A DNA stretch of 64,000 bases from an uncultured Rubrobacteraceae bacterium (GCA_902806095.1 CADCVF010000030.1:43859-107858); one strand, 5' to 3'. Shown: positions 7,343 to 16,398, counted from the stretch's first letter. Numbers and translations: made by a program. The notes: generated from the sequence alone by a model not told the origin.

Positions 7343-9201
7343 AGCACGCTTCGAAAAGGGTAATCTCGGTATTGATGCTCGCGTGCATCCTGGCGTCCTG
7401 CGGTGGTGAGCCCGCGGAGCCCGAGGTGGCTCCCCCGGAAGCGGGCGCCGGGAGAACGACCACGGATGGGCAGACGACCCCCGTTGCGGGAGTCACGAAG
7501 GAAGCTACAGTGAAGGAGACAACCGGACGAGAAGCGAAGGCGCAGTCCGGCGCGGCGGAGCCGGAGCTTCGTAGAGGACCAGCGAGCAGCAGCACGCCGA
7601 CCCGACCGGCGCTAGGCACGAACGGCATGGTCAGCTCTGCCCACCCCCTCGCCACACGAGCGGGGTTGGAGGTCCTCGAAGACGGGGGCAACGCTTACGA
7701 TGCGGCGGTCGCCGTCGCGGCTTCCCTTGGCGTAGTAGAGCCGTACATGAGCGGCGTTGGCGGCTACGGGGCGATGGTCATCTACGACGCGCAGACCGGA
7801 GAGACGAGATCTCTCAGCGCCGCCACCAGGGTGCCAGAGACGCTCGACCCTGCCGTGTTCCGCCCGCCAGCGCCGGGTTACCTGGAGAACAGGCAGGGCG
7901 CCCCGGCCATCTCGACGCCTGGCGCAGTGAACGACTGGGAGGCCCTCTGGGAGGAGTACGGCGAGCTCCGGTGGGAACGCCTCCTGGAGCCAGCCATACG
8001 ACAGGCCGAGGAAGGGTTCATCCTGGACGAGGAGAACGCCGGCTGGATCGGCTCGGAGTTCTACACGTTTCCCCCGCACGCCCAGGAGATTTACGGCGAG
8101 AATGGAACGCCCCTCGTCGCTGGACAGCGCCTCGTGCAGGAGGACCTGGGGCGTTCTCTGCGCCGGATCTCCGAACAAGGCGCGGACGTGGTCTACGGCG
8201 GCGAGCTGGGCGAAGCGATGGCTTCAGCGGCGCAGCGAAACGGCGGATTCCTGACCACCGACGACTTGGACGCCAACCGCCCCGAGTGGCAAGAACCCAT
8301 AAGCGTGGACTACAGGGGCAACGAGGTCGTCACTTCTCCTACGCCGACGACAGCGTGGAACGCCCTAACCCGCCTCGGGGTCATGAGTCGGCTCGACGCT
8401 GAGGCACTCGGCCACAACACCGTGGCGTACCTCGACACGTACGCGACCGTGACGCGGCGGGCCCACTACGAGCGGTCCGAGTACGCCGCCGACCCTGAGG
8501 TCGCGCGGACGCCCCTGGACCTGCTGCTCTCCGAGGATTACTGGGAGCGAGAGGCCGCCGCGGTAGAAGATTCGTCGGCGAGTTCGTCCGCGAGATCCTC
8601 GTCCGTAGGGCTGAATTCCACCGAGCAGCGCGGGCATACTACGCACTTCGTGGTGGCCGATGGGGAGGGGAACGTGGTCAGCATGACACAGACCCTGGGC
8701 AACATCTTCGGGAGCAAGGTTATGCCTAAAGGTACTGGTATCTGGCTAAACAACTCGATCAGCTACTCACAATTCGAGCCCGAGGGCAACACTCTGGACG
8801 TCTTCCCCGGGCGCCACAGGCTCGTCGGGATCGCTCCGACCATCATCATGCGCGATGGCAGGCCCCGGATCGCCCTTGGCTCCCACGGCGGCTACTACAT
8901 CTTGCAGACCACACCGCAGATGATCATGAACCTCATCGACTTCGACATGAACGTCCAGCAGGCTATAGCCGTCCCCCGCATCAGCTTCACCGAACCGAGC
9001 TCGTTCGCGGTGGACGCCGGCATGTCTGCCTCTGTCCAGGGTGGGCTGGAGGCCACGGGCCACGATGTGTATGTTGACGAGTACGGACTTGGCAACGCCC
9101 ACGGTCTGACCGTCGAGTACGGCCAGGGCGAAGCCGGCGGGCCTACCCGGTTCACCGGTGGCGCAGATCCGCGGGCCGAAGGGATCGCCATCGGCTATTG
9201 A
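7339..9201 (+). CDS. Gamma-glutamyltransferase family lipoprotein
   Basis: A 620-residue secreted enzyme. It begins with a lipoprotein signal (ILASC lipobox, Cys about residue 19) and a low-complexity linker. The catalytic part follows: MVSSAHPLATRAG, GGNAYDAAVAVAASLGVVEP, the self-cleavage site QRGHTTHF whose first Thr should become the nucleophile, and the LNNSISYS and SHGGYYI loops. The family cleaves gamma-glutamyl bonds such as those in glutathione. The start ATG overlaps the upstream stop as ATGA. Being membrane-tethered fits extracellular scavenging of glutathione or polyglutamate. Confidence 0.92.
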   Translation: MKHASKRVISVLMLACILASCGGEPAEPEVAPPEAGAGRTTTDGQTTPVAGVTKEATVKETTGREAKAQSGAAEPELRRGPASSSTPTRPALGTNGMVSSAHPLATRAGLEVLEDGGNAYDAAVAVAASLGVVEPYMSGVGGYGAMVIYDAQTGETRSLSAATRVPETLDPAVFRPPAPGYLENRQGAPAISTPGAVNDWEALWEEYGELRWERLLEPAIRQAEEGFILDEENAGWIGSEFYTFPPHAQEIYGENGTPLVAGQRLVQEDLGRSLRRISEQGADVVYGGELGEAMASAAQRNGGFLTTDDLDANRPEWQEPISVDYRGNEVVTSPTPTTAWNALTRLGVMSRLDAEALGHNTVAYLDTYATVTRRAHYERSEYAADPEVARTPLDLLLSEDYWEREAAAVEDSSASSSARSSSVGLNSTEQRGHTTHFVVADGEGNVVSMTQTLGNIFGSKVMPKGTGIWLNNSISYSQFEPEGNTLDVFPGRHRLVGIAPTIIMRDGRPRIALGSHGGYYILQTTPQMIMNLIDFDMNVQQAIAVPRISFTEPSSFAVDAGMSASVQGGLEATGHDVYVDEYGLGNAHGLTVEYGQGEAGGPTRFTGGADPRAEGIAIGY

Positions 9202-9288
9202 GCCAGGTATGCTCTCGATCGAGGGATCGGGACTCAATGCTTTCTTTCACCCGGCCTTCGATCAGGAACGCTCCTTCACGGTACGGGA

Positions 9289-9828
9289 TTATTGCCGTTC
9301 CGGTTCATAGATGAGCGCCACAACGCCCGAGCTGAACGACTGTGATTCGAGAAGCTTCAACGTCGCAGGGGTATCCTCTTCGAACAGGCGCTTGCCTTTG
9401 CCCACGACCAACGGGTAGACAAGAAGTCGATAGCGATCCACAAGATCATGCTGCATGAGCGTTTGCACCAGCGTGGCGCTGCCGTGGACCGTGATGTCCT
9501 TGCCGTCCTGCTGCTTGAGGTCGGTGATTTGTTCCACGATATTGTCTTTGATCAGCCTCGAGTTGTTCCACTCCAGGGACTCTTCGAGGGTCCCAGAGAC
9601 TACGTATTTGCGCACGCTGTTGAAGTAATCTGCCCCTTCATCGTTGCTCTCTGGCCAGGCTGCCGCAAACCCTTGATAGGTCACGCGTCCCAGGAGCAAG
9701 GCATCGCTTGCGGTCGACTCTTCGCTTTTGAACTTCGCGATCTCGTCGTTCCAGTACTCGAACGTCCACCCCGGCTCTTCCATAACGCCATCCAGTGACA
9801 CGAATTCGGTGACGACTATATTCCGCAC
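9289..9828 (-). CDS. Dihydrofolate reductase family protein (RibD C-terminal domain)
   Basis: A 179-residue protein of the RibD C-terminal/DHFR-like superfamily (YwjB/YyaP type). Visible features are VVTEFVSLDGVMEEPGW at the N-terminus, LLLGRVTYQGFAAAWP, DITVHGSATLVQTLM, and LLVYPLVVGKGKRLF. It starts at GTG 9828 behind AAAGGAG. The relatives bind NADPH, but their substrate is usually unknown. True folate activity should not be assumed. Confidence 0.9.
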   Translation of the reverse strand: MRNIVVTEFVSLDGVMEEPGWTFEYWNDEIAKFKSEESTASDALLLGRVTYQGFAAAWPESNDEGADYFNSVRKYVVSGTLEESLEWNNSRLIKDNIVEQITDLKQQDGKDITVHGSATLVQTLMQHDLVDRYRLLVYPLVVGKGKRLFEEDTPATLKLLESQSFSSGVVALIYEPERQ

Positions 9829-9916
9829 GATGGTCTCCTTTTACCGTTCGCCTTCTATACCGCAATCATAGGGCAACAAGAAGACAGAGCCTCGTTGGAA
9901 TGGCGGAACTACCGGA

Positions 9917-10186
9917 TCAACTGGCAAATCTCCTCGCGGCCTGCGTCCGCGCCTTTTCCGCCTCTACTTCGCGGTTTCTGGGCGGCGCCTTGGTCTCCAG
10001 TGAGGCAAGCAGTCTGTTCGAGGCTGCCGCTATCTCATGGACGGCGGCATAAAAGGCGACTTCGTTGGCTTTGGATGGCTTGTTGAAGCCACTGATCTTG
10101 CGCACATATTGTAACGCTGCCGCGCGGACTTCTTCGTCGTTGACGGGTGGATCGAAATTGTACAGGGTCTTGATGTTTCGACACAT
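9917..10186 (-). CDS. DUF2277 domain protein
   Basis: A small protein of 89 residues that matches DUF2277 along its whole length: MCRNIKTLYNFDPPVNDEEV, ALQYVRKISGFNKPSKANE, and a C-terminal APPRNREVEAEKARTQAARRF. The frame extends upstream, but I chose the ATG at 10186 because family members begin MCRNIK and GGGAG precedes it. The function is unknown. Confidence 0.88.
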   Translation of the reverse strand: MCRNIKTLYNFDPPVNDEEVRAAALQYVRKISGFNKPSKANEVAFYAAVHEIAAASNRLLASLETKAPPRNREVEAEKARTQAARRFAS

Positions 10187-10321
10187 TTGCTCCACTCCCT
10201 CGCCGTGGATCTCATAGTACATGTTGGGGTCATTTACCTGAGCGTAGTTATTCCTCCTGCGGTTGGGCATCGTCTGCGCGCAGCATACGGCACGAATCCG
10301 GAAATCCTATAGCGATTTTCG

Positions 10322-13300
10322 TCACCCCGCTCGTCTGCCGGGCTTCCTGGCTCGGATGAAGCTGCCCGAGGCGGAGACTGCACGCTCTGTGTCGATCGAG
10401 GTCCCTGGGTGTCGCCTGGCGAGTGCTTTACCCAGATCCCCTATCTGCTCGACGAGGAAGGAGAAACCGCGCCGGTCGTCCTGTTCGACGCGCCCCTCGA
10501 GCAGGAAGGCGCCGGACCGATGGAGGAGGTGCCCGTACTTCTCGTAGACGCGCTCGAAGATCGTGGCTTGCAAGAGGCCCCTTTCGTCCTCCAGGAGCAA
10601 GAAATAGACGGGTCTTCCGCTCTTGGTGGGCGGTCGTTGCAGGCACTCGATGAGGCCTGCGGCAAGGACTCTCGTGCCGTGCGGAAGGTCGAGGATCTCC
10701 TGGCTGGGGACGACGCCGAGTTCTTTCAGGGTCCGGCGGTACGAGAGCAAGGGGTGACTGACGACGTCCAGGGAGAGGACCGCTTTCTGCTCCCGCTCCG
10801 CTTTGCCGGGCGGCATCGGCAGGTTGTGGAGAGACGCGCCGCTCAGATCGTACCCGGCGGATGCCCGCGCCTCCCACCAGCTCGCCGGGTGCGGCAAGGG
10901 TATCTCCGGATGCCCCGTACGGCCCCGCTTCTTCGGCAGGCGATCGGCCTCGGCCAACAAGGGCGCGCGGTCAGCCCCGGCCAGGGGGTCCAGGAATCCC
11001 CCTTTTATGAGGTTCTTCAGGGCGTCCTTCTGGACGGGAGTCCTCCTGTAGAGGTCAGCGACCGAGGCGAAAGGACGCGCCTCCCTCTCGTGGATAATCC
11101 CCTCGATCGCCAGCCGGGAGAGTCCCTTGGAGTACGAGAGGCCCACCCTGAGCGCGGTGCCGTCCTTCTCCACGGAAAAGCCCTCATCCGACGCGAAGAC
11201 GTCGGGCGGGAGGACTCCGAGGCCGATCCTCCTGGCCTCGTTGAGCAGGACCCTGGGGCTGTAGAAGCCCATCGGCTGGGAGTTGAGCAGGCCGCAAAAG
11301 AACTCGGCCGGGTAGTGGACCCTCATGTAGGCGCTCGCGTAGGAGAGGTGCGCGAAGGAGGCCGCGTGGGCTTTCAGGAAACCGTAAGAGGCGAAGCCCT
11401 CCATCCAGTCGAAGACCGTGTCCGCCGTCTTCTTTGGCACGCCGCGGTCGACGGCACGCTGGAGGAACCTCCGCCTCATTCCGGCCATCGCCCCAGACCC
11501 GCGGTCCTTGGTCATCGCGCGCCTGAAGCCGTCGCCCTCGGCCAGCGCGAAACCGGCGACGGCGCGCGCCACCTCCAGTACCTGCTCCTGGTACATCAGC
11601 ACCCCGTAGGTGGGCCTCAGGATGTCGTCGAGCTCCGGCAGGGGCACCGAGTAGGGCTCGCGGCCATTCCTCCTGAGCACGTACGGGGTGACTAGGTCGC
11701 CGCGCACGGGACCTGGCCTGAAGAGCGAGATCTGGGCAACCAGGTCCGAGAAGCGTCTGGGTTTCAGCCGGCGGCTCAGCTGCATCTGGCCAGGGCTCTC
11801 CAGCTGGAACATACCCGCGTTGCGACCGGTGCGCACGAGGCGGAACGCTTCCCTGTCCTCGGGGGGCGGGGAGAGCGGGTCCACCTTCTTGCCAGTCCTC
11901 CTCGTCGCCAACTCGCCGGCCTTCTGCAGTGCCGTATGCATCTTGAGGCCAAGGATGTCGAGCTTGGGGATGCCACAATACTCGAGGCCGTCTTTGTCGT
12001 ACTGGCAACGCAACAATCCCTCCTTACCAGAAGGCTCCAGGGGCACGAGATCCGACAGGTGGTGTTCGGCCGTCCCGAAGACGAGGCCGCCGTTGTGGGT
12101 GCCAGCCCCCTGCAGCCTGCCGGCGAGCCCCGCGGAGAGCTCTAGCAGGAGCCGGTATCTCTCCGTGTCTTGCAAGGGGTGCCCCCGCATGGCCGGCTCT
12201 CTGAGCACCTCTTTCCAACCGTCGAGACCGGCGTAGACCTTGTCGCGGTCCGAAAAGCGGGTCGGGACGTGGCGGGAGAGGACGTCGATCTCCTGCGGCG
12301 GGTGGCCCAGTGCACGGGCCGCGACCCTGACGGCGCCCCTCAAGGAATAGGAGGCCGCAGTTCCGGCGACGGCTACCCCCCTACGCGCGTGGCGCCGCTC
12401 CAACTCGTCCCGCACCTCGTCGCGGCGCTCGGAGCAGAAGTCCAGGTCGATGTCCGGCGGGTCCCTTCGCTCCTCGTGCATGAACCTCTCGAAGAGCAGG
12501 CGGTTGGAGAAGGGCTCGGGCTGCGTCAGGCCCAGACAGTAAGAGACCAGGCTGTTCGCCGCGCTCCCTCGGCCCGTGACCGGCACGCCCTTTTCGCGGG
12601 CTATCTCCACGGCCTCCAGGGCCAGCAAGAAGTACGGCGCGAAGCCCAGGTCCTCGATGCACGAGAGCTCACGCCGCAGGCGCGAAACGACCTGTCGGTT
12701 CAGTCCCCCGTACCTCTCCCTCGCGCCGCGCAGCGCGAGCTCGACGAGGACCTTCCCAGGGTCTTCGTGTTGTGAGGCTGGGACGTGGACCTTGCCTGAC
12801 AACCTCACGGCGCCCGCGCACCGCCAGGCGACCTCCGCCGCGGTATGCAAAGACCAGGGACGGTACGCGAACAGGCGAACCATCCTCCTCGCGTCCTTGA
12901 GCCACAGCTGGTCGGTCGGCCGGTAGCCGGGGCCTGGTAACCGGGAGAGGTTGGACGCAGCCACGAGCGTCTCGTGCAGACGGTGGTCAGCGGGCTCGAG
13001 GTGCGCCACCTCGTTGGTCGCCAGGGTGGGCACGCCGCAGCCTTCGGCGAAGGAGGCTACCCGACCCATCCTCCTGCGGCTCCCTGCAGTCCCGTCGTCG
13101 GTCAGCTCGACGAAGAGGTTGCCCTCCCCGAACGACTCGCGTAGAAGACTCAACACCTCCCACGCTCGTTCGCTGTGGCCAGAGAGGATCAGGCCTGGCA
13201 AGAGCCCGAAGGGCACAGCCCCAGTGAGGCAGACGAGCCCTGCGGCGTGCTCGAGCAGGACTTCGAGGGAACACGCCGGGCAGCGCCGGTCTTCCGCAGC

Positions 13301-13606
13301 GCACCGGTAGGCCGTGATGAGCCGGCACAGGGAGCGGTACCCTTGCATGGACTCGGCCAGCAGCACTACGTGCCCCCATGCAGTCGAGACCTCGGCTCCG
13401 ACGATGGGAAGGATACCGGCTTTATCCGCGGCTTCGAGAAACCTCGGAATACCGTAGAGTCCGTCGCGGTCCGTGAGCGCCAGAGAGGACATCCCCATCC
13501 TCGCCGCTGCCTCCACGAGCTCTTCTGGCCTCGCGACCCCGAAACCGAAGGAGAACCCGCTCCTGGCGTGCAGATGGACGAAGTTGTCTGGGGACTCTTC
13601 GTTCAA
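10322..13606 (-). CDS. dnaE2: Error-prone DNA polymerase III alpha subunit (DnaE2/ImuC)
   Basis: A C-family polymerase of 1094 residues. The PHP domain opens at about residue 8 with FVHLHARSGFSFG and LALTDRDGLYG. The palm contains RGSAANSLVSYCLGL and the catalytic PDIDLDF aspartates at about 384-390. The C-terminus carries a helix-hairpin-helix and OB fold (TRVLAAGLIECLQRPP). There is no clamp-binding tail as in replicative DnaE1. It starts at TTG 13606, overlapping the DUF6504 stop as TTGA behind AGGGGTG. It does translesion synthesis in the SOS response. The shared promoter region with lexA carries a LexA box. Confidence 0.95.
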   Translation of the reverse strand: MNEESPDNFVHLHARSGFSFGFGVARPEELVEAAARMGMSSLALTDRDGLYGIPRFLEAADKAGILPIVGAEVSTAWGHVVLLAESMQGYRSLCRLITAYRCAAEDRRCPACSLEVLLEHAAGLVCLTGAVPFGLLPGLILSGHSERAWEVLSLLRESFGEGNLFVELTDDGTAGSRRRMGRVASFAEGCGVPTLATNEVAHLEPADHRLHETLVAASNLSRLPGPGYRPTDQLWLKDARRMVRLFAYRPWSLHTAAEVAWRCAGAVRLSGKVHVPASQHEDPGKVLVELALRGARERYGGLNRQVVSRLRRELSCIEDLGFAPYFLLALEAVEIAREKGVPVTGRGSAANSLVSYCLGLTQPEPFSNRLLFERFMHEERRDPPDIDLDFCSERRDEVRDELERRHARRGVAVAGTAASYSLRGAVRVAARALGHPPQEIDVLSRHVPTRFSDRDKVYAGLDGWKEVLREPAMRGHPLQDTERYRLLLELSAGLAGRLQGAGTHNGGLVFGTAEHHLSDLVPLEPSGKEGLLRCQYDKDGLEYCGIPKLDILGLKMHTALQKAGELATRRTGKKVDPLSPPPEDREAFRLVRTGRNAGMFQLESPGQMQLSRRLKPRRFSDLVAQISLFRPGPVRGDLVTPYVLRRNGREPYSVPLPELDDILRPTYGVLMYQEQVLEVARAVAGFALAEGDGFRRAMTKDRGSGAMAGMRRRFLQRAVDRGVPKKTADTVFDWMEGFASYGFLKAHAASFAHLSYASAYMRVHYPAEFFCGLLNSQPMGFYSPRVLLNEARRIGLGVLPPDVFASDEGFSVEKDGTALRVGLSYSKGLSRLAIEGIIHEREARPFASVADLYRRTPVQKDALKNLIKGGFLDPLAGADRAPLLAEADRLPKKRGRTGHPEIPLPHPASWWEARASAGYDLSGASLHNLPMPPGKAEREQKAVLSLDVVSHPLLSYRRTLKELGVVPSQEILDLPHGTRVLAAGLIECLQRPPTKSGRPVYFLLLEDERGLLQATIFERVYEKYGHLLHRSGAFLLEGRVEQDDRRGFSFLVEQIGDLGKALARRHPGTSIDTERAVSASGSFIRARKPGRRAG

Positions 13607-14025
13607 TCCGTCACCCCTACGAGGAACCACTCCCTGTCGTTCTCCCGCGCCAGGTCGACGACCGAACCGTCGGAGAGGAGGACCCTCACGAGGCTCCTGT
13701 CCTTCGCCCGCTCCTCGTCCCACCACGCCCGAACCTCCCGCCAGCGTCCAAGAACCTCGACGACGTAGTGCCTCTTGCGGCACCGTCTCCGGCCCGAAGA
13801 CCACACGATCCGCACGCGCCCGTGGCGGTTCTCCAACTCGACCGGCTCCCGCAGGATACGGGCGACCTGCCCGACCCCCTCTATCTCCGAGGCCAGCGAG
13901 AGCCAGGGTGCCAGGAGTAGGTGATCCAGGACCCTCCTCCTCGACTCGCGGGTAGGGAAAAGCGGCTCCTCGAACCCCTCGGGCCGCAAGGGGTAGCAGT
14001 GTATCTCCGAGACGCTCGCCTCCAT
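13603..14025 (-). CDS. DUF6504 family protein, mutasome partner of DnaE2
   Basis: A 140-residue protein containing a DUF6504 region: WWDEERAKDRSLVRVLLSDG, followed by VVDLARENDREWFLVGVTD. It resembles the C-terminal accessory part seen beside ImuB/DnaE2 systems. The ATG at 14025 has GGAGG 8 bases upstream. The stop overlaps the dnaE2 start, so the two are translated together. No imuA or imuB gene is present here, so this protein may be the only local partner of DnaE2. A role in recruiting the polymerase is inference. Confidence 0.8.
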   Translation of the reverse strand: MEASVSEIHCYPLRPEGFEEPLFPTRESRRRVLDHLLLAPWLSLASEIEGVGQVARILREPVELENRHGRVRIVWSSGRRRCRKRHYVVEVLGRWREVRAWWDEERAKDRSLVRVLLSDGSVVDLARENDREWFLVGVTD

Positions 14026-14213
14026 CTCTCTCCTCCCTCCAGGGAGCGCCAGAGCCGGGGGATGAGAAACCCGCGCCACCGGATATAATCCAGGGAGCAG
14101 GCGTCCTCGCCTCCTTCTAACCTTCGCAGGCCGGTGCTGGTTGGACGCCGGCCGGCCCGCGAGGCCCGGGGTGGGGGCGCTCCTGCTTTGCCGTTCTTCT
14201 CTCTACGCTACCA

Positions 14214-14227
14214 CAAACTAATGTTTG
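14214..14227. promoter_or_regulatory. LexA/SOS box CAAAC-TAAT-GTTTG
   Basis: A perfect palindrome with 5-bp arms and a 4-bp centre, close to the Gram-positive LexA consensus CGAAC-N4-GTTCG. It sits between the divergent DUF6504-dnaE2 and lexA genes, 57 bp before lexA. One box can control both directions, giving LexA autorepression and SOS control of the mutasome. Confidence 0.8.
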
Positions 14228-14251
14228 CAGTCTACGGCAAAATCGTATAGA
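14224..14251 (+). promoter_or_regulatory. Candidate lexA promoter
   Basis: TTTGCA at 14224-14229 and TATAGA at 14246-14251 are separated by 16 bp. The -35 box overlaps the right arm of the LexA box, so bound LexA would block RNA polymerase. The start would fall about 25 bases before the lexA ATG, which has AGAGGAG upstream. Confidence 0.5.
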
Positions 14252-14283
14252 GTGTCATCGCGAGGCGTTCAGAGGAGACGATA

Positions 14284-14949
14284 ATGGTCCCTGAGAACTG
14301 GAAGGTAAGGATGGAGATGCTCCGGCGCCTGGCCCGTGCTGGTGCGAGGGGAAAGGGGCCTCCGAGCGTGCGCGAGGTGGGGGAGGCTGTGGGCCTGAAG
14401 AGCTCCCAGACCGCGTACAAGCACCTCAAAAAGCTTGAGGAGGCTGGGTACATCGAGCGGGAGGCTGGACGGGCGCGCGGCATCAGGCTGACGGAGAAGG
14501 GTTGGGAGGTCGCGGGCGAGATGCCCCTGATGGGTAGGATCGCCGCCGGGCGAGGGCTCGAGGCTGTGACGGTCGGGGATGAGGCCTACTCGCTGGCGGC
14601 AGAGCTAGTGGGGTCCCGCTCGGGCAGACGGCGATACCTTTTGAGGGTCGTTGGGCAGTCCATGATCGGGGCCCACATAGCAGACGGGGACCTCCTGGTC
14701 GTAGAGGAGGACGAAGCTCCGCCAGACGGCGCAGTCGTAGCAGCCCTAATCGGGGACGGAGAGGAGGTCACCGTCAAGCGGCTCTACCGCGAGAGGGGCG
14801 AAGGCGGAGACCTCCTGCGGCTAAGGCCCGAGAACGGGGACCACGAGGACCTAATCATGCCAGCCGAGGACGTAACCATACAAGGACGCGTAGTCTACGT
14901 CGTACACCCGCCCAGAGGAAAGTCCAGCAATTCAGCACGCTCCGGCTGA
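14284..14949 (+). CDS. lexA: LexA repressor/autopeptidase
   Basis: SOS master repressor of 221 residues. A winged-helix DNA-binding domain (about 1-70, with PSVREVGEAVGLKSSQTAYKH) is followed by the cleavage site Ala88-Gly89 in MGRIAAGRG. The S24-type peptidase has catalytic Ser126 (VVGQSMIGAHIADGDLL) and Lys165 (VTVKRLY). RecA-driven self-cleavage derepresses the regulon. A LexA box sits just upstream. The last residues (SSNSARSG) and the stop codon are encoded by the first unit of the dispersed TCAGC repeat that follows. Confidence 0.96.
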   Translation: MVPENWKVRMEMLRRLARAGARGKGPPSVREVGEAVGLKSSQTAYKHLKKLEEAGYIEREAGRARGIRLTEKGWEVAGEMPLMGRIAAGRGLEAVTVGDEAYSLAAELVGSRSGRRRYLLRVVGQSMIGAHIADGDLLVVEEDEAPPDGAVVAALIGDGEEVTVKRLYRERGEGGDLLRLRPENGDHEDLIMPAEDVTIQGRVVYVVHPPRGKSSNSARSG

Positions 14950-15143
14950 CGCCTCCACTTATCAGCACGCCGCCTGCGGCGGCTTGTCAGCACTTCAGCA
15001 AGTCAGCAAGAACCTGCAAGCGAGGCTCCAACACGCAGCCCCAGCCTCCGTGGCAATCGATGCGGAGCCTTTATCCACCGCCGAGCAAAGCTGACTAGCT
15101 GACAAGCGCCCGACAGGGCGCGTGCTGAAGTGCTGAAATGCTG
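14932..15143. repeat. TCAGC hairpin-module repeat, inverted arms (copy 1)
   Basis: The left arm holds two overlapping modules, 14932-14966 and 14962-14991. The second reads TCAGCACGC, then a CGCC/GGCG stem, then GCTTGTCAGC, followed by TTCAGC and GTCAGC at 8-bp steps. After a unique core of about 75 bp, the right arm has the reverse-complement module (15098-15128) and GCTGAAGTGCTGAAATGCTG. The arms face each other as an inverted pair. The element lies between lexA and an MFS gene. Confidence 0.85.
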
Positions 15144-16345
15144 TGACGGGTAAAGTAAGAGGTGTGAACGGGCCTGCACAAACGACCGGAGACCCGGAAC
15201 GGGAAACCTTGCTGACCCGGCCGGTGATTTATCTTACCCTCGTCGCTTTCGCCGCCCTCTTCGGTTTCCAGTTGCTGCTCTCTGTCGTGCCGCTCTACGC
15301 CGACGAGGCCGGCGGTGGCAGCTCTGGTGCCGGTCTTGCGACCGCGGCCTTCATGCTCTCGACGGTGCTTACACAGATCCAGATGCCCAGCATCCTGGCC
15401 CGTTACGGCTACCGGCGGGTGCTCGCGGCCGGACTCCTTTTCCTCGGGATTCCGGCGCTGTTCTATGCGTACGCCCAGACGTTGGTGCCTATACTGGCCG
15501 TCACCCTGGTTCGTGGCGTGGGGTTTGGGATCGTGACCGTGATGTTCGCGGCCCTGATCGTCGAACTCGCCCCTCCCCATCGCAGAGGAGAAGCCCTCGG
15601 CCTCCTCGGCGTCGCTATCACGTTGCCGACCATCTTCTGCAACGCGCTGGGGCTCTGGCTGGCGGGAGGATTCGGCTTCGGAGTCGTCTTCTTGCTCGGG
15701 GGCTTAGCCCCATTGCTCGGGCTAGGCATGATCCCCTACATCCGTTCCGCCCCACCGGCGACGAAAGAAGGGGAAGAGAGCGGGGCCGGTTTCTTCACGG
15801 GGCTAGGACGAGCCCCCCTACGGCGCATCTTCCTCCTCTTTGCGATAACTACGATGGCCGCCGGGGTGGTCTTGACCTTCCTGCCTCTGGCGGTGCCCGG
15901 CTCGGGGGTTTTCTCCGCCGCGAGCGCGCTCCTCGTCGTCGGTATAACCACGACCGCAAGCCGCTGGTGGGCAGGAAGGTTCGGCGACCGCAAGGACCCT
16001 CGTCTCCTGCTCGCCCCCGGTCTCATCGCCTGCGCGATAGGGATGGTCTGCCTTCCGCTAGGGGGTGTGATCCTGCTGTTCGGAGCCTTGCTCTTCGGGG
16101 GCGGGTTCGGGCTGCTCCAGAATGCCACCCTCATCCTGATGATGGGGCGTGTCTCGAAATCCGAGTACGGGCTCGGCAGCACGCTCTGGAACGCTGCTTT
16201 CGATACGGGGACCGGCATAGGAGCCTTCTCGTTCGGGTTCGTGATCTCAGCCGTCGGGTTCTCCTGGTCCTTCTTCATCTGCTCCGCCCTGCTGGCGTCA
16301 GCCCTAATACTCGTGCTCCTCGAGCACTCCTCTACACAGGACTGA
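15143..16345 (+). CDS. MFS transporter
   Basis: A 400-residue major facilitator superfamily protein with about 12 hydrophobic segments. The loop 2-3 motif (ILARYGYRRVLAAGLL) and the motif after helix 5 (ELAPPHRRGEALGLLG) are recognisable. A second, weaker copy of the loop motif (AGRFGDRKDPRLLLAPGL) lies in the C-terminal half. The substrate is unknown. An efflux role is likely from the DHA-like layout. The start is uncertain: GTG 15143 sits on the end of the repeat and lacks a ribosome site, while GTG 15164 and TTG 15209 are alternatives. Confidence 0.88.
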   Translation: MTGKVRGVNGPAQTTGDPERETLLTRPVIYLTLVAFAALFGFQLLLSVVPLYADEAGGGSSGAGLATAAFMLSTVLTQIQMPSILARYGYRRVLAAGLLFLGIPALFYAYAQTLVPILAVTLVRGVGFGIVTVMFAALIVELAPPHRRGEALGLLGVAITLPTIFCNALGLWLAGGFGFGVVFLLGGLAPLLGLGMIPYIRSAPPATKEGEESGAGFFTGLGRAPLRRIFLLFAITTMAAGVVLTFLPLAVPGSGVFSAASALLVVGITTTASRWWAGRFGDRKDPRLLLAPGLIACAIGMVCLPLGGVILLFGALLFGGGFGLLQNATLILMMGRVSKSEYGLGSTLWNAAFDTGTGIGAFSFGFVISAVGFSWSFFICSALLASALILVLLEHSSTQD

Positions 16346-16363
16346 CAGCGAAATGCTGAAATG

Positions 16364-16393
16364 CTTGCAAAGGGGTGCGAACCTCTTTGCAAG
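16364..16393. terminator. Bidirectional terminator-like hairpin, 13-bp stem
   Basis: Arms CTTGCAAAGGGGT and ACCTCTTTGCAAG pair over 13 positions, with one G-U, around a GCGA loop. It lies between the convergent MFS and ABC permease genes and has no T-tract. It directly follows a short TCAGC-type repeat (GCTGAAATGCT, 16353-16363). Confidence 0.75.
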
Positions 16394-16398
16394 TTGCT

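Noticed and set aside
10409..12236. Long open frames opposite dnaE2
   Set aside because: They are the usual antisense shadows of a high-GC gene, with no motifs or ribosome sites.
13607..13804. A 66-residue extension of DnaE2
   Set aside because: It lies wholly within the DUF6504 gene and is arginine/glycine-rich. TTG 13606 has a ribosome site and the TTGA overlap.
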